Assembly: GCF_017876315.1 (NCBI RefSeq)
Contig: NZ_JAGINU010000001.1
Location: forward strand, 2,976,001-3,040,000
Reading direction: 5' to 3'
Length of the DNA stretch: 64,000 nucleotides
From: Pseudonocardia parietis
GTDB lineage: Bacteria; Actinomycetota; Actinomycetes; Mycobacteriales; Pseudonocardiaceae
Shown here: positions 40,801 through 51,441 of the stretch, one piece after another
Numbering within the stretch: the first letter of the stretch is position 1
Layout: every line of letters starts with the position of its first letter
Position numbers and translations under genes: made by a program
The notes under the pieces: generated by a model
Told to the model about the DNA's origin: nothing
What the model saw: the letters and a program-made list of their open reading frames with translations, nothing else
Database searches by the model: none

Positions 40801-42651
40801 TTACAGGCCGAGCTCGGCCTCGAACGCGCCCTCCTCCAGACGGGCCCGGATCGCCGACAGGAACCGGCCGGCGTCCGCACCGTCGACCAGGCGGTGGTCG
40901 TAGGTCAGCGGCAGGAAGCACACCGAGCGGACGGCGATGACGTCGTCGCCCTCCGGGCCGGTGATGACCTTCGGCTCCTTCACGATCGCGCCGGTGCCCA
41001 GGATGCCGACCTGCGGCTGGTTGAGGATCGGCGTGTCGAACAGGGCACCCGCGGACCCGATGTTCGTGATCGTGAACGTGCCACCGGACAGCTCGTCCGG
41101 GCCGATCTTCGCGTCCCGGGTGCGCGACGCGACGTCGGCGATCTTCTTGGCGATCCCGGCCAGCGACAGGTCGTCGGCGTCCTTGATCACCGGGACGAGC
41201 AGGCCACGCGGGGTGTCGACGGCGATCCCCATGTGCACGGCACCGTGGTAGGTGACCTGCTTGGCGTCCGCGGAGATCGAGGCGTTGACCGACGGGAACG
41301 CCTTGAGCGCCTCGACGGTCGCCTTGACGATGAACGCCAGGAACGTGAGGTTCGCACCCTCGCGGCGCTTGAAGTCCTCCTTGACCCGGCTGCGCAGCTT
41401 GACGATGCGGGTGAGGTCGATCTCCTGGACCGTCGTCAGCTGGGCAGAGATCGACAGCGACTCGGACATGCGCTGGGCGATGACCTGGCGCAGGCGCGGC
41501 AGCTTGACCGTCGTGCCCGGCTCGGGCGCGTCACCCGCACGGGTCGGGACGGCCTGCGGCTGCTTCGGCGCGCCACCGGACGCGGCCGGTGCCTCGGCAG
41601 CCGGGGCGGACGGGGCCGGCGCGGCCTTCTGCTCCGCCGCGGCCAGCACGTCCTGCTTGCGGATCCGGCCGCCGACCCCGGAACCGGTGACCGAGCCCAG
41701 GTCGACGCCGTGCTCCTGGGCCAGCTTGCGGACCAGCGGGGTCACGTAGGGCTTCTCGCCGGAGCCGTTCGAGGCACCGGCGGAGGCGCCCTGGGTGTCG
41801 GTGGAGCCGGCGGGCTCGGCCGCCTCCTCCTTCGGCGCCTGCGCCTTCGGGTGCTCGGGCTTCGCGTCCGGCTTCGGCTCGGACTTGGGAGCCTCGGACT
41901 TCGGCGCCTCGGGCTCGGGGGCCTCCTGCTTCGGGGCCTCCTGCTTCGGCTCGGCCTTCGGCGCAGGCTTCTCCTCCTGCGCCGGCTGGTTCTCCTGCGC
42001 CGGCGCGGCGGAGCTGTCGCCGACCACGGCGAGCTGCGCGCCGACCTCGACGGTCTCGTCCTCACCGACGGTGTGCTCGAGCACGGTGCCCGCGACCGGC
42101 GACGGGATCTCGGTGTCGACCTTGTCGGTGGAGACCTCGAGCAGCGGCTCGTCGACCTCGACCGAGTCGCCGACCTGCTTGAGCCAGCGGGTCACGGTGC
42201 CCTCGGTGACGGACTCGCCGAGCTCGGGCATCGTCACCGAGCTCCCGGAACCGCCACCGGAGGAGCCGCCCGAGGACTGCGACGGCGCCGGGGCCTCCTC
42301 CTGCTCGGGCTCGGGTTCCGGCTGGGACTCCGGCTCGGCCTCGGGCTCCGGCTCGGCCTCCTCGGCGGCCTGCTCGGAGCCGCCCGAGTCACCGCCGGAG
42401 GAGTCGGCCTCGTCCGCGTCGCCGATCACGGCGAGCTCGCCGCCGACCTCGACGGTGTCGTCCTCGCCCGCGATGATGCGCTTCAGCACACCGGCCGCCG
42501 GCGACGGGATCTCGGTGTCGACCTTGTCGGTGGAGACCTCGAGCAACGGCTCGTCGACCTCGACGGTGTCGCCCTCGGACTTGAGCCAACGGGTGACGGT
42601 GCCCTCGGTGACACTCTCGCCCAGAGCGGGCATCTCAACGGTGACGGCCAT
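40801..42651 (-). CDS. sucB: Dihydrolipoamide acyltransferase (E2), two lipoyl domains
   Basis: E2 core of a 2-oxoacid dehydrogenase complex, 616 residues. Two nearly identical lipoyl domains (lysine in [13 protein letters not shown]; residues about 2-77 and 135-210) are joined by long Pro/Glu/Ala/Lys-rich linkers, followed by the E3-binding domain ([20 protein letters not shown]) and the acyltransferase domain with the active His in [15 protein letters not shown]. In mycobacteria the equivalent gene (dlaT) serves the pyruvate complex, so pyruvate and 2-oxoglutarate are both possible partners. It depends on LipB and LipA encoded nearby, and lpdA is just upstream. Confidence 0.94.
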   Translation of the reverse strand: MAVTVEMPALGESVTEGTVTRWLKSEGDTVEVDEPLLEVSTDKVDTEIPSPAAGVLKRIIAGEDDTVEVGGELAVIGDADEADSSGGDSGGSEQAAEEAEPEPEAEPESQPEPEPEQEEAPAPSQSSGGSSGGGSGSSVTMPELGESVTEGTVTRWLKQVGDSVEVDEPLLEVSTDKVDTEIPSPVAGTVLEHTVGEDETVEVGAQLAVVGDSSAAPAQENQPAQEEKPAPKAEPKQEAPKQEAPEPEAPKSEAPKSEPKPDAKPEHPKAQAPKEEAAEPAGSTDTQGASAGASNGSGEKPYVTPLVRKLAQEHGVDLGSVTGSGVGGRIRKQDVLAAAEQKAAPAPSAPAAEAPAASGGAPKQPQAVPTRAGDAPEPGTTVKLPRLRQVIAQRMSESLSISAQLTTVQEIDLTRIVKLRSRVKEDFKRREGANLTFLAFIVKATVEALKAFPSVNASISADAKQVTYHGAVHMGIAVDTPRGLLVPVIKDADDLSLAGIAKKIADVASRTRDAKIGPDELSGGTFTITNIGSAGALFDTPILNQPQVGILGTGAIVKEPKVITGPEGDDVIAVRSVCFLPLTYDHRLVDGADAGRFLSAIRARLEEGAFEAELGL

Positions 42652-42704
42652 GTCGGGTGGAGCTCCTCTTGTTCCGCGTGGGTGTTCGGTTCGTGGGGCC
42701 GGGA

Positions 42705-44105
42705 TCAGCCGTGGGTGTGCAGCGGTTTCCCGGCCAGGGCGAGGTGGGCCTCTCCGAGGGCCTCGCTCTGCGTGGGGTGGGCGTGGATCAGTGGGGCGAC
42801 GTCGGCGGGAAGAGCCTCCCAGTTGTAGACCAGTTGCGCTTCCCCGACGAGCTCGCCGACCCGGGAGCCGACCATGTGCACGCCCACCACGGGGCCGTCG
42901 CCTCCGGCCGGTCCCGCCTGGACGAGCTTGATCGCACCCGCGGTCTGCAGGATCTGGGACTTCCCGTTGCCGGCCAGGTCGTAGGTGAGCGTGTGCACCT
43001 CGTCGTACCGGTCGCGGGCGGCGTCCTCGGTCAGCCCGACCGAGGCGATCTCCGGATCGCAGTAGGTCACGCGGGGGATGCCGTCGTCGGTGACCGGCGC
43101 CGGGTCGAGCCCGGCGACGTCCTCGGCGACGAAGATCCCGTGTGCGAAGCCCCGGTGCGCCAGCTGCAGGCCGGGGGTGACGTCCCCGACGGCGTACACG
43201 CCGTCCAGGCCGGTGCGCAGCCGATCGTCGACGGTGACGAATCCCTCGGCCATCGGGACGCCGGCCTCGGCGAAGCCGTGGCCGGTGGTGTTGGGGCCGC
43301 GGCCGACCGCGACCAGCAGCAGGTCCGCCTCGATCTCCTCGCCGGACTCCAGCGACACGGTGACCGCATCACCGTGCCGGGTGGCCTTCGCGAAGCGCAC
43401 CCCGGTCCGGGTGGTGATCCGGCGGCGGCGGAAGGCGCGGGCGAGCTGGGTGGAGCAGAACTCGTCCTCGTTCGGGACCAGCCGGGGCAACGCCTCGACG
43501 AGGGTGACCTCCGCGCCGAACGAGCGCCACACGCTGGCGAACTCGACGCCGATCACGCCACCGCCCAGCACGACGACCCGCCTCGGCACCTCGTCGAGCG
43601 AGATCGCCGCGTCCGAGGTGACGATGCGGTCGTCGAGATCGAGGCCGGGCAGCGAGCGGGCGTAGGAACCGGTGGCCAGGACGACGTGCCTGCCGGCGTA
43701 GCGGTCGTCACCGACCCGCACGACACCCGGGCCCTCCAGGACACCCGCGCCCTCGACCACGGTGATCCCGCGGGAGGCGACCAGGCCCTGCAGCCCCTTG
43801 TACAGGCGTCCGACGACGCCGTCCTTGTAGGTGTTCACGCCGGCCATGTCGACGCCGTCGAATGTGGACCGGATACCGACCTTCGCGCCGTCCCGGGCGT
43901 GGTCGGCGATCTCGGCGGCGTGCAGCAGCGCCTTGGTCGGGATGCAGCCGCGGTGCAGGCACGTCCCGCCGAGCTTGTCCTTCTCGACCAGCACCACCGA
44001 GAGCCCGAGCTCGGCGGCGCGCAGCGCGCAGGCGTAGCCGCCGGACCCGCCACCCAGGATCACCAGGTCGGCGGGGTCCGCTTCCCGTGGGCCCGCTTCG
44101 GACAC
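42705..44105 (-). CDS. lpdA: Dihydrolipoyl dehydrogenase (E3)
   Basis: FAD- and NAD-dependent disulfide reductase, 466 residues, that reoxidises the lipoyl groups of SucB. Features: [17 protein letters not shown], redox pair in [29 protein letters not shown] for [19 protein letters not shown] and the C-terminal His-Glu pair in [16 protein letters not shown] start preceded by GGAAGGAG. It lies 53 bases upstream of sucB on the same strand and is almost certainly co-transcribed. Confidence 0.95.
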   Translation of the reverse strand: MSEAGPREADPADLVILGGGSGGYACALRAAELGLSVVLVEKDKLGGTCLHRGCIPTKALLHAAEIADHARDGAKVGIRSTFDGVDMAGVNTYKDGVVGRLYKGLQGLVASRGITVVEGAGVLEGPGVVRVGDDRYAGRHVVLATGSYARSLPGLDLDDRIVTSDAAISLDEVPRRVVVLGGGVIGVEFASVWRSFGAEVTLVEALPRLVPNEDEFCSTQLARAFRRRRITTRTGVRFAKATRHGDAVTVSLESGEEIEADLLLVAVGRGPNTTGHGFAEAGVPMAEGFVTVDDRLRTGLDGVYAVGDVTPGLQLAHRGFAHGIFVAEDVAGLDPAPVTDDGIPRVTYCDPEIASVGLTEDAARDRYDEVHTLTYDLAGNGKSQILQTAGAIKLVQAGPAGGDGPVVGVHMVGSRVGELVGEAQLVYNWEALPADVAPLIHAHPTQSEALGEAHLALAGKPLHTHG

Positions 44106-44318
44106 CGATCAGCTCCTTCCGGTCACGCCCGGCGCGTCCGCCTGCCGTGCGTGACAACGCGCTCCGGCGGCCCCATCTTGTCATTACCCGCCCGGCACGC
44201 CATGCGGGTGTCGGGAGCAGATCACGGTCCTCGCGCGTTGGGGAAGGAGATCAGGTGTGTGCGTCTCGCCGCGGGTGGCGGTACGGGCACCGCACGAGCG
44301 GACGAGAGGATGACGAGC

Positions 44319-44684
44319 ATGGGCCTGATGGACAGGTTCCGTCCCCGCCGTGCCTCCGGGGGCGCCAAGGCGCCGGACGCGGAGTCCTACCTGCGGGAAT
44401 GGACGGCGGCGCGGATCGGGGTGGAGGCCTTCGTCGAGCCGCGGACGACGGTCACCGAGACGACGGTCGTGTTCGTCGCGCACGACGGCGAGTGGACGCG
44501 GCGGCGGATGGGGAGCCCGAACCGCGCGAAGAAGTTCGCCCGCTCGCTGCGGATCCCGATCTACGACGTCCAGCTCGTGGGATACCCGAACCGGATGCGG
44601 GAGTACGACGCCCGCGGCCGCGCGCTGCGCAAGCGGGCGAAGCAGGAGGAGATGCTGCGCCAGCTGCGGGAGAAGGACCGGTAG
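44319..44684 (+). CDS. Small actinobacterial protein, unknown function
   Basis: Protein of 121 residues, basic, without membrane segments. The core RTTVTETTVVFVAHDGEWTRRRM and RSLRIPIYDVQLVGYPNRMREY looks like a small alpha/beta domain. Similar genes in actinomycetes are labelled oxidoreductase without a visible cofactor motif; I would not assign that. ATGs at 44310, 44319 and 44328 are possible; 44319 has AGAGGA eight bases upstream. It converges on the SDR gene with six bases between stops. Confidence 0.7.
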   Translation: MGLMDRFRPRRASGGAKAPDAESYLREWTAARIGVEAFVEPRTTVTETTVVFVAHDGEWTRRRMGSPNRAKKFARSLRIPIYDVQLVGYPNRMREYDARGRALRKRAKQEEMLRQLREKDR

Positions 44685-44690
44685 CGCCCC

Positions 44691-45548
44691 TCAGCGCCGC
44701 AGGGACCGTGCCTTGCGGGCCCCGACCGCCCGCATCGCCGGTTCCAGCCGCAGCATCGGGCCCGGGAGCAGCGCGGTGAGCCGCAGCATCGCACCGCGCC
44801 AGGCCGGGAGCGTGCGGTAGACGCGGCTCCTGCCGAACATCTCCACCAGGCCGGCCGCGACCTGCTCGGTGGTGACCAGGGTGCCGGACCGCACCAGCGC
44901 CTGGCCCTGTCCGCCGGGCTTCATCCCGCGCAGCAGCTCGGTGTTCACCCCGTCCGGGCAGACCGCGTGCACCCGGATGCCTTCTCTGCGCACCTCGGAC
45001 GCGAGCCCGGACACCAGCGACAGCGCACCCGCCTTCGACGCCGCGTACACCGACAGCCCGGGCACCGGGCCGAGCGCCGAGAGCGACACCGTCACGCCGA
45101 TCTCGCCGCCGTGTGCGACGCCGGTGGCGGCCTGCTCGCGGAATGCGGCGACCGCGGCCCGCGCCCCCCACATCGGCCCCAGCAGGTTGACCTCGACCAG
45201 GGCGCGGGCGTGCGCCTCGGACAGCTCGGTGAGCGCCCCGTCGAACCCGACGCCGGCATTGGACACCCAGGCACCGAGCGGGGCGATCGCCCGGGCCTCC
45301 CGGACGACCTCCTGCGCGGCGGCCGGGTCGGTGACGTCGTACGCGAGACCGCCCGCCGCGCCGATCCGGTCGGCGGTGGCGCGCGCGGCGGCCGCGTCGA
45401 GATCGGTGACGAGCACCCGGTAGCCGCGTCCGACGAGTTCGGTGGCGATGGCCTCGCCGATGCCGCGGGCGGCGCCCGTGACCACGGCGGAGCGGGGTGC
45501 GTGCGCGGTGATCTCGTGCCGGCCCGCCCGGCGACGTCGTCCGATCAT
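44691..45548 (-). CDS. Short-chain dehydrogenase/reductase
   Basis: SDR of 285 residues: cofactor loop VTGAARGIGEAIA, VSNAGVGFDG, active-site YAASKAGALSL, and a C-terminal hydrophobic/basic tail (RLTALLPGPMLRLEPAMRAVG) that may contact the membrane. In the M. tuberculosis synteny block this place is held by ephD, an epoxide hydrolase-SDR fusion, so this may correspond to the SDR half. CATACT lies six bases before the ATG. Substrate unknown. Confidence 0.85.
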   Translation of the reverse strand: MIGRRRRAGRHEITAHAPRSAVVTGAARGIGEAIATELVGRGYRVLVTDLDAAAARATADRIGAAGGLAYDVTDPAAAQEVVREARAIAPLGAWVSNAGVGFDGALTELSEAHARALVEVNLLGPMWGARAAVAAFREQAATGVAHGGEIGVTVSLSALGPVPGLSVYAASKAGALSLVSGLASEVRREGIRVHAVCPDGVNTELLRGMKPGGQGQALVRSGTLVTTEQVAAGLVEMFGRSRVYRTLPAWRGAMLRLTALLPGPMLRLEPAMRAVGARKARSLRR

Positions 45549-45562
45549 GGCGGCAGTATGCC

Positions 45563-45592
45563 GCCCGGGGTTACCGACCGGTAGCCCCGGGC
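45563..45592. terminator. Hairpin downstream of pepA
   Basis: GCCCGGGG and CCCCGGGC form an 8-bp stem with an additional inner TACCG/CGGTA pairing, starting five bases beyond the pepA stop on the minus strand. It also lies just upstream of the SDR start. Confidence 0.55.
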
Positions 45593-45597
45593 GGTGC

Positions 45598-47124
45598 TCA
45601 GCCGTTCGCGGCCACGTCCTCCAGGAACGCGACCAGCGTCCGCACCGGCGTGCCGGTGCCGCCCTTGGTCGTGTAGCCGCGGGCCCCGCCGGTGTTGTAG
45701 GAGGGCCCGGCGATGTCGATGTGCGCCCACGGCAGCCCGTCCGGTACGAACTCCTTCAGGAACGTCCCGGCCAGCAGCATCCCGGCGAACCGCTGCCCGC
45801 TGACGTTCGCGATGTCGGCGACCCGGGAGTCCAGGTCGGAGCGCAGGTACTCCGGCAGCGGCATCGCCCAGGCGTCCTCACCGGTCGCGACGCCGTGGCC
45901 GGCCACCCGGTCCCGCAGCTCGTCCGAGCCCATCACCCCGGCGGTGCGCAGACCCAGCGCGACCTGCTGGGCGCCGGTGAGCGTGGAGGTCTCGACCAGG
46001 TAGTCGGGGGCGTCCTCGCCGGCCCGGACGATCGCGTCGGCCAGGATCAGCCTGCCCTCGGCATCGGTGTTGAGCACCTCGACGGTCCGGCCGCCGTACA
46101 TGGTCAGCACGTCGCCGGGCTTGTACGCGGTCGACGACGGCATGTTCTCCGCCATCGGCACCGTCGCGGTCACGGCGACCGGCAGCTCCAGCTTCGCGGC
46201 GAGCACCACGGCGGCGACGACGGCCGCGGCGCCGCCCATGTCCGAGGTCATGTCGGCCATGCCCGCGTTCGGCTTCAGCGAGATGCCGCCGGTGTCGAAG
46301 GTGATGCCCTTGCCGACCAGCGCGACCCGCTTCGCCGGGGCTGTGCCGCCGTTCCAGGTCAGCCGGACCAGGCGGGGCTTGTTCGTCGACCCCTGGCCGA
46401 CGCCGGTGATGCCGCCGTAGCCGTTCTCCCGCAGCCGGTCGTCGTCGAGCACCTCGGTGACCAGTCCGGCCTGCTCGCCGAGCGCCACGGCCCGGGCCGC
46501 GAACGTCTCCGGGACCAGCACGTTCGGCGCGGTGTTCACGAGGTTCCGCGCGGTCGCCACGGCCTCGGCGACCAGCGTCGCGCGGCGGACGCCGTCGTCG
46601 TCCGTGCCGGTGAACGTCCAGGACGCGACCGGCGCGGCGGCGTCCTCGGAGCTCGAACGGTGCACGTCGAAGCGGTAGCCGCCGAGCAGCGCCCCGAGGA
46701 CCGCTGCCTCCGGATCGACCGCAGACAGCGTGCTGATCGCCGACGACGTCCCGGCCAGCGCGCGGGACGCGGCACCCGCGGCCCGCCGGACCAGCTCGGC
46801 GCCCTCCGCGCCGTCGGTGGCCTTGCCCAGGCCGACGGCCACCAGCCGGGGCGCCGCCAGCGCCCCGCGGGTCGGGAGCGACACGACCTGCTCGATCTTG
46901 CCGGTCGCGCCGACGACCCGCAGCAGCTCGGCCAGCTCGCCGCCGAAGGCCGCGTCGACCTCCGCGGCGCCGGGCGCGAGCAGTGGCGCGGCGGAACCGC
47001 CCTCGGACTCGGCCGGGTGCAGGCCGACGACCAGCGCGTCGGCCTCGGTGGTCGTGGGCGGGCCGGTCAGCGCGGCGGTGTCCGGGATGGTCGGTTCGGT
47101 CGGCACGGAGAACTCCTCGGTCAC
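45598..47124 (-). CDS. pepA: Leucyl aminopeptidase (M17)
   Basis: Cytosolic zinc/manganese aminopeptidase of 508 residues acting in peptide turnover. The N-terminal third is variable; the catalytic domain has [16 protein letters not shown] (metal-binding Lys and Asp), [17 protein letters not shown] and the family signature [14 protein letters not shown]. Length is normal. GTG start at 47124 with no clear ribosome binding site. Transcribed as a single gene, ended by the hairpin at 45563. Confidence 0.95.
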   Translation of the reverse strand: MTEEFSVPTEPTIPDTAALTGPPTTTEADALVVGLHPAESEGGSAAPLLAPGAAEVDAAFGGELAELLRVVGATGKIEQVVSLPTRGALAAPRLVAVGLGKATDGAEGAELVRRAAGAASRALAGTSSAISTLSAVDPEAAVLGALLGGYRFDVHRSSSEDAAAPVASWTFTGTDDDGVRRATLVAEAVATARNLVNTAPNVLVPETFAARAVALGEQAGLVTEVLDDDRLRENGYGGITGVGQGSTNKPRLVRLTWNGGTAPAKRVALVGKGITFDTGGISLKPNAGMADMTSDMGGAAAVVAAVVLAAKLELPVAVTATVPMAENMPSSTAYKPGDVLTMYGGRTVEVLNTDAEGRLILADAIVRAGEDAPDYLVETSTLTGAQQVALGLRTAGVMGSDELRDRVAGHGVATGEDAWAMPLPEYLRSDLDSRVADIANVSGQRFAGMLLAGTFLKEFVPDGLPWAHIDIAGPSYNTGGARGYTTKGGTGTPVRTLVAFLEDVAANG

Positions 47125-47321
47125 GGATCGGACTCAGGGTCCGGACGGGCACGGGCGGTCTCGATCGGGTGGCTCGCGGGATCGCGCCCGTACGTACGGT
47201 GACCAGCGAGTGTGCCGCGTGTGCCCGGGCGGGCGGGGAGCGGCCCGGTGAGACCGGACCGAGATGCTAATGACACCCCCGCGGCGCCGCGCGGCACAGG
47301 GTCGGATGGGATGGTGGCCGG

Positions 47322-48674
47322 GTGCCCGCACCCCCGCACCGGATCCGGACCGCGACCGCGGTCGTCGTCGCACTCGCGGCGATGTTCGGTACCGGTCTGT
47401 ACGCGGCGCTCGCCCCCGCCGCCGCGTCCGCCGGGGTGTGGTTCCCGCTCGGTGTCGTCCTCGCCGGGCTCCTCGCACTCGCCGTGGTCGCCTCGACCGC
47501 GCACCTGGCGACGGCCCGGCCGGCCGGGCCGGAACTCGTCCACGGGGACCTGCCCGCCCCGGCGCTCCGCCTCGCCGCCCTCGCACGGCTCGTCTCGCGC
47601 ACGGCTGCGGCCGCCGCGGCGGCCGGCGTGTTCAGCGTCTACGTCCTGCCCTTCCAGCCGCTCCCGGTGGCGGTGATCGCGGTACTCGCCGTGATCGGGG
47701 TGAACGCCGCGGGCGTCCGTGTCTCGCCGGGGGCCTCGACCGGGCTGGTCGTCGGGACGCTGCTGGTGCTCGTGGTCGTCGCGGGGGTCGGGCTGCTGAC
47801 CGCCGCGCCGGACGGAACCGAGGCGTCGACGGCCATGCCCTCGACCGCCTCGACGGCCGTCGCCGACGGGGCCGCGACGGCCGACGTCCCGGTCACCGGC
47901 ACCCTGCAGGCGGCCGTCGAGCCCGGTCCGCTCGGCGTGCTCACCGCGGCGGCCTTCGTGTTCTTCGTCTTCACCGGGCTCTCCCGGGTCGCGGAGTTCG
48001 GTGGCCGCCTGCGCGACCCGATGCGCGCGATCCGCCGGGCCCCGGCGATCGCCGTCCTGATCACGACGGCGCTGCTGCTGGCGCTGTCGGGCGCGCTGCT
48101 GCACGGGCTGGGCGTCGAACTGCTGGCGACCTCGGCGACACCGCTGGCCTCGTTGATGGACGCCGGCGGCAGTCCCGCCGTGGGTGTGCTCGTCCGGATC
48201 GCGGCGGCCGCGGCGACCGCCGCCGCCCTGCTCGGTGCGCTCTCCCGGGCCGCCGACGGAGCGGCCCGGCTGGCCCGCGCAGGCGAGCTGCCCGCGTTCC
48301 TCGGCCGCGGCGGCGCCCGCGGTACGCCGTGGGTCGCCGACCTCGTGCTCGGCGGGCTGACGATCGTCGTCACCGTGGCGGTCGGCCCGGTCGTCGCGAT
48401 CGCGGTCGCGGTCGGTGCGGCGCTGGTCCACCACCTCCTGCTGCACGTGGCCGTCCTGCGGCTGCGCGGCCGTCCGGCCTCGATCGCGTTCGTCGCCGGC
48501 GCGGGCGGGACCGGTTGCCTGGTCCTCGCCGGTGCACTGCCGGTGTGGCCGCTGGCGGCGACCGTGGCGATCCTGGCCGCGGGCTGGGGGATCTGCACGG
48601 TGCACGCACGATCGGCGGTGACCGGCGACGACGCCGAGGCCGACCCGTCGGACCCCGAGGAGCGGGCGGCCTGA
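47322..48674 (+). CDS. APC-superfamily amino acid/amine permease-like protein
   Basis: Membrane transporter of 450 residues with about twelve hydrophobic segments. The first helix has the APC-like GTGLYAALAPAAASAG pattern and helix 6 is FVFFVFTGLSRVAEFGGRLRDP, matching the FAFTGFD-type segment of amino acid permeases. A stretch of about 35 residues rich in Thr/Ala/Ser (residues 165-200) forms an unusually long loop. The substrate is unknown. It ends 18 bases before gcvT. Confidence 0.75.
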   Translation: MPAPPHRIRTATAVVVALAAMFGTGLYAALAPAAASAGVWFPLGVVLAGLLALAVVASTAHLATARPAGPELVHGDLPAPALRLAALARLVSRTAAAAAAAGVFSVYVLPFQPLPVAVIAVLAVIGVNAAGVRVSPGASTGLVVGTLLVLVVVAGVGLLTAAPDGTEASTAMPSTASTAVADGAATADVPVTGTLQAAVEPGPLGVLTAAAFVFFVFTGLSRVAEFGGRLRDPMRAIRRAPAIAVLITTALLLALSGALLHGLGVELLATSATPLASLMDAGGSPAVGVLVRIAAAAATAAALLGALSRAADGAARLARAGELPAFLGRGGARGTPWVADLVLGGLTIVVTVAVGPVVAIAVAVGAALVHHLLLHVAVLRLRGRPASIAFVAGAGGTGCLVLAGALPVWPLAATVAILAAGWGICTVHARSAVTGDDAEADPSDPEERAA

Positions 48675-48679
48675 GGACG

Positions 48680-48685
48680 TAGGGT
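48680..48685 (+). promoter_or_regulatory. -10 hexamer before gcvT
   Basis: TAGGGT ends seven bases before the GTG at 48693; the short spacer after the permease gene has no ribosome binding site. Confidence 0.5.
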
Positions 48686-48692
48686 CGCGGGC

Positions 48693-49808
48693 GTGACCGA
48701 CGATCTTCTGCCCAGCCCGCTGCACGATCGGCACCTCGCCCTCGAGGCCACCCTCGGTGAGTTCGGCGGCTGGTCGATGCCGATCTCCTACCCGGCAGGC
48801 ACCGTCGCCGAGCACACGTCGGTGCGCGAGGCGGCCGGACTGTTCGACGTCAGCCACCTCGGCACCGTCCCGATCACCGGGCCGGGCGCCGCCGCGCACG
48901 TGAACACCTGCCTGACCAACGACCTCGACCGGATCGGCCCGGGGCGGGCGCAGTACACGATGGCGTGCACCCCGGACGGCGGCGTGCTCGACGACATGAT
49001 CATCTACCGGGTGTCGGACGACGACCTGCTGCTCGTGCCGAACGCCGCCAACTCGACCCGGATCATCGAGATGCTGCAGGACGGCGCCCCCGACGGTGTC
49101 ACCGTCACCGACCGGAACCGCGAGCTGGCGGTGCTCGCCGTGCAGGGGCCGCGCTCGGCCGAGGCACTGGCCGCCGCGCTGGGGGAGGCCGGTGCGCACG
49201 TCGCGGAGCTCGACTACATGGGCTTCACCGACCTCGAGGGCGGCGGCGTGCGCGTCTGCCGCACCGGGTACACCGGTGAGCACGGCTACGAGGTCGTGCT
49301 CGACGCCGAGGCCGCCCCCGCCATGTGGGACGCGCTGCTCGAGGCCGTCCGCGCCGTCGGCGGCGGCCCCTGCGGGCTGGCTGCGCGAGACACCCTGCGC
49401 ACCGAGATGGGCTACCCGCTGCACGGCCACGAGCTGTCCGAGCAGATCAGCCCGGTGCAGGCGAACAGCGCGTTCGCGGTCGGCTGGGACAAGCCGGCGT
49501 TCTGGGGCCGGGAGGCGTTGACCGCCGAGCGCGCGGCCGGACCGGCACGACGGGTGCGGGCGTTGAAGGCGACCGGCCGCGGGGTACCGCGGGCCGGCAT
49601 GACCGTGCTCGACGGCGAGGGCGGGAACCCGGTCGGGACCGTCACCTCCGGCACGTTCTCGCCCACCCTGAAGATCGGCGTCGCGCTCGCGCTGATCGAC
49701 ACCGACCCCAAGGTCGCGATCGGCGACACCCTGGTGATCGACGTCCGCGGCCGGGCGCTACCGGTCGAGGTGGTCAAGCCGCCGATGGTGCCGTCGCGGG
49801 TGCGCTGA
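48693..49808 (+). CDS. gcvT: Glycine cleavage system aminomethyltransferase (T protein)
   Basis: T protein of 371 residues: takes the aminomethyl group from lipoylated H protein, releases ammonia and loads tetrahydrofolate. Typical blocks: [23 protein letters not shown] (short form [10 protein letters not shown]), [41 protein letters not shown] and [16 protein letters not shown]. The H and P proteins are not in the window. Because H protein carries lipoate, it too depends on LipA/LipB. Confidence 0.95.
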   Translation: MTDDLLPSPLHDRHLALEATLGEFGGWSMPISYPAGTVAEHTSVREAAGLFDVSHLGTVPITGPGAAAHVNTCLTNDLDRIGPGRAQYTMACTPDGGVLDDMIIYRVSDDDLLLVPNAANSTRIIEMLQDGAPDGVTVTDRNRELAVLAVQGPRSAEALAAALGEAGAHVAELDYMGFTDLEGGGVRVCRTGYTGEHGYEVVLDAEAAPAMWDALLEAVRAVGGGPCGLAARDTLRTEMGYPLHGHELSEQISPVQANSAFAVGWDKPAFWGREALTAERAAGPARRVRALKATGRGVPRAGMTVLDGEGGNPVGTVTSGTFSPTLKIGVALALIDTDPKVAIGDTLVIDVRGRALPVEVVKPPMVPSRVR

Positions 49809-49855
49809 GGGGTCCGTAGGGCGAATCCGGCTGTGTGGGTGCGGTGCGGCAGAGC

Positions 49856-49861
49856 TACCGT
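49856..49861 (+). promoter_or_regulatory. -10 hexamer before ilvE
   Basis: TACCGT ends seven bases before ATG 49869, which selects this ATG over the more upstream in-frame start at 49833. Confidence 0.5.
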
Positions 49862-49868
49862 CTGGTCC

Positions 49869-50990
49869 ATGAGCGCGCCGCAGTTCACCGTGACCCCCAA
49901 CACCGCCCCGGCGTCCCCGCAGCGGCGCGCCGAAGTACTGGCCGACCCCGGCTTCGGCCGGCACATGACCGACCACATGGTGACCATCCGGTACACCGAG
50001 GGCACCGGCTGGCACGACCCGCAGGTCGTGCCGTACGGGCCGTTCACCCTCGACCCGTCGGCGATGGTGCTGCACTACGGCCAGGAGATCTTCGAGGGGC
50101 TCAAGGCCTACCGGCAGCCGGACGGCTCCATCGCGTCGTTCCGGCCCGGGGCCAACGCCGCCCGCTTCGCCGGGTCCGCCCGCCGGATGGCGATGGCCGA
50201 GCTGCCGGAGGACCTGTTCCTCGAGTCGCTGTCCGCGCTGCTCGCGGTGGACTCGGAGTGGGTGCCCGCCGCCGGTGGCGAGGACTCGCTCTACCTGCGC
50301 CCGTTCATGATCGCGACGGAGGTCGGGCTCGGGGTGCGGCCGTCGGCGGAGTACGTCTACGCCGTGATCGCCTCGCCGGCCGGTCCGTACTTCGCGGGCG
50401 GGGTGAAGCCGATGGACGTCTGGCTGGAGACCGAGTACACCCGCGCCGCCCGCGGTGGCACCGGCACCGCCAAGTGCGGCGGCAACTACGCCGCCTCGCT
50501 GCTGCCGCAGGCCGTCGGCGCCCAGCACGGTTGTGCCCAGGTGGCCTACCTCGACGCCGAGGAGCGCACCTGGATCGACGAGATGGGCTCGAACAACCTG
50601 TTCTTCGTCTTCCGCGGCGTCGACGGCAGCCTGGAGCTCGCGACCCCGGAGCTGCGGGACTCGGTGCTCGCCGGGATCACCCGGGACTCGCTGATCACGG
50701 TGGCGCGCGACCTCGGCATCAACGTCGTCGAGCGCCCCATCTCCGGGCAGGAGTGGCTCGGCGGCGCCGCCTCCGGCGTGCTGACCGAGGTGTTCGGCTG
50801 CGGCACCGCCGCGGTGATCACCCCGATCGGGACCGTGAAGCACACCGGCGGCGAGGTGACCGTCGGCGACGGGGAGCCGGGCCCGGTCACGCTGCAGCTG
50901 CGCGAGGCCCTGACCGCGATCCAGCGCGGCGCCGCCCCGGACCCGCACGGCTGGATGCACACCCTCGTCCCCGCCCCCGCCGCGGTCTGA
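49869..50990 (+). CDS. ilvE: Branched-chain amino acid aminotransferase
   Basis: PLP enzyme of fold type IV, 373 residues, for the last step of leucine, isoleucine and valine synthesis. Blocks: HYGQEIFEGLKAYRQPDGSI (short HYGQEIFEGLKAY), YLRPFMIATE, the PLP lysine in GTAKCGGNYAASL, EMGSNNLFFVF and EVFGCGTAAVITPIG. Start ATG 49869 as above. A 65-bp palindromic repeat (copy B) starts 24 bases after the stop and could end its transcript. Confidence 0.95.
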   Translation: MSAPQFTVTPNTAPASPQRRAEVLADPGFGRHMTDHMVTIRYTEGTGWHDPQVVPYGPFTLDPSAMVLHYGQEIFEGLKAYRQPDGSIASFRPGANAARFAGSARRMAMAELPEDLFLESLSALLAVDSEWVPAAGGEDSLYLRPFMIATEVGLGVRPSAEYVYAVIASPAGPYFAGGVKPMDVWLETEYTRAARGGTGTAKCGGNYAASLLPQAVGAQHGCAQVAYLDAEERTWIDEMGSNNLFFVFRGVDGSLELATPELRDSVLAGITRDSLITVARDLGINVVERPISGQEWLGGAASGVLTEVFGCGTAAVITPIGTVKHTGGEVTVGDGEPGPVTLQLREALTAIQRGAAPDPHGWMHTLVPAPAAV

Positions 50991-51014
50991 GCCGGCCACC
51001 GCCCGGTCAGGGTG

Positions 51015-51079
51015 GTGATCACCGGTTGTGGAGTGTGGCGTACGCGTGCCGTGCGCTGCACTCCTCAACGGGTGATCAC
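51015..51079. repeat. 65-bp palindromic repeat, copy B
   Basis: Starts GTGATCACCG, ends GGGTGATCAC. Folds into a near-continuous 30-bp hairpin with a five-base loop; three pairs are G.U when read as plus-strand RNA and two positions are mismatched. 63 of 65 bases equal copy C. Confidence 0.85.
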
Positions 51080-51201
51080 CCCCGCCCGGCGCGGGGTGGC
51101 CCGGGCCGATGCCGCTTCGGGGTCGGTCGCTGCTCGACTCGGATCGCGGCTGAGGTGGTGTGGGGCGCCGACGGAGGTGTGTCCGAGGCCGTCGCGGGGT
51201 G

Positions 51202-51266
51202 GTGATCACCGGTTGTGGAGTGTGGCGTACGTGTGCCGTGCGCTGCACTCCTCAACGGGTGATCAG
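51202..51266. repeat. 65-bp palindromic repeat, copy C
   Basis: Starts GTGATCACCG, ends GGGTGATCAG. Differs from copy B at one internal base and the last base. The first 20 bases after copies B and C are also similar. Confidence 0.85.
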
Positions 51267-51376
51267 TCCCGCTCGGCGCGCGGTGCGCGTGCTTGCCCGG
51301 GAGCCGGATGCTCGTCGGCTTTGCCCGGCGATGCCCGTCTCGGCTGGTGGCGGGGTGTCTGGCAGGTGCCGGGGCG

Positions 51377-51441
51377 GTGATCATCCGTTGAGGAGTGTGG
51401 CGTACGCGTGCCGTGCGCTGCACTCCTCAACGGGTGATCAC
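51377..51441. repeat. 65-bp palindromic repeat, copy D
   Basis: Starts GTGATCATCC, ends GGGTGATCAC; 62 of 65 bases equal copy B. Its right end overlaps the stop codon of the DUF559 gene (TCA at 51438-51440 read on the minus strand as TGA). Confidence 0.85.
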
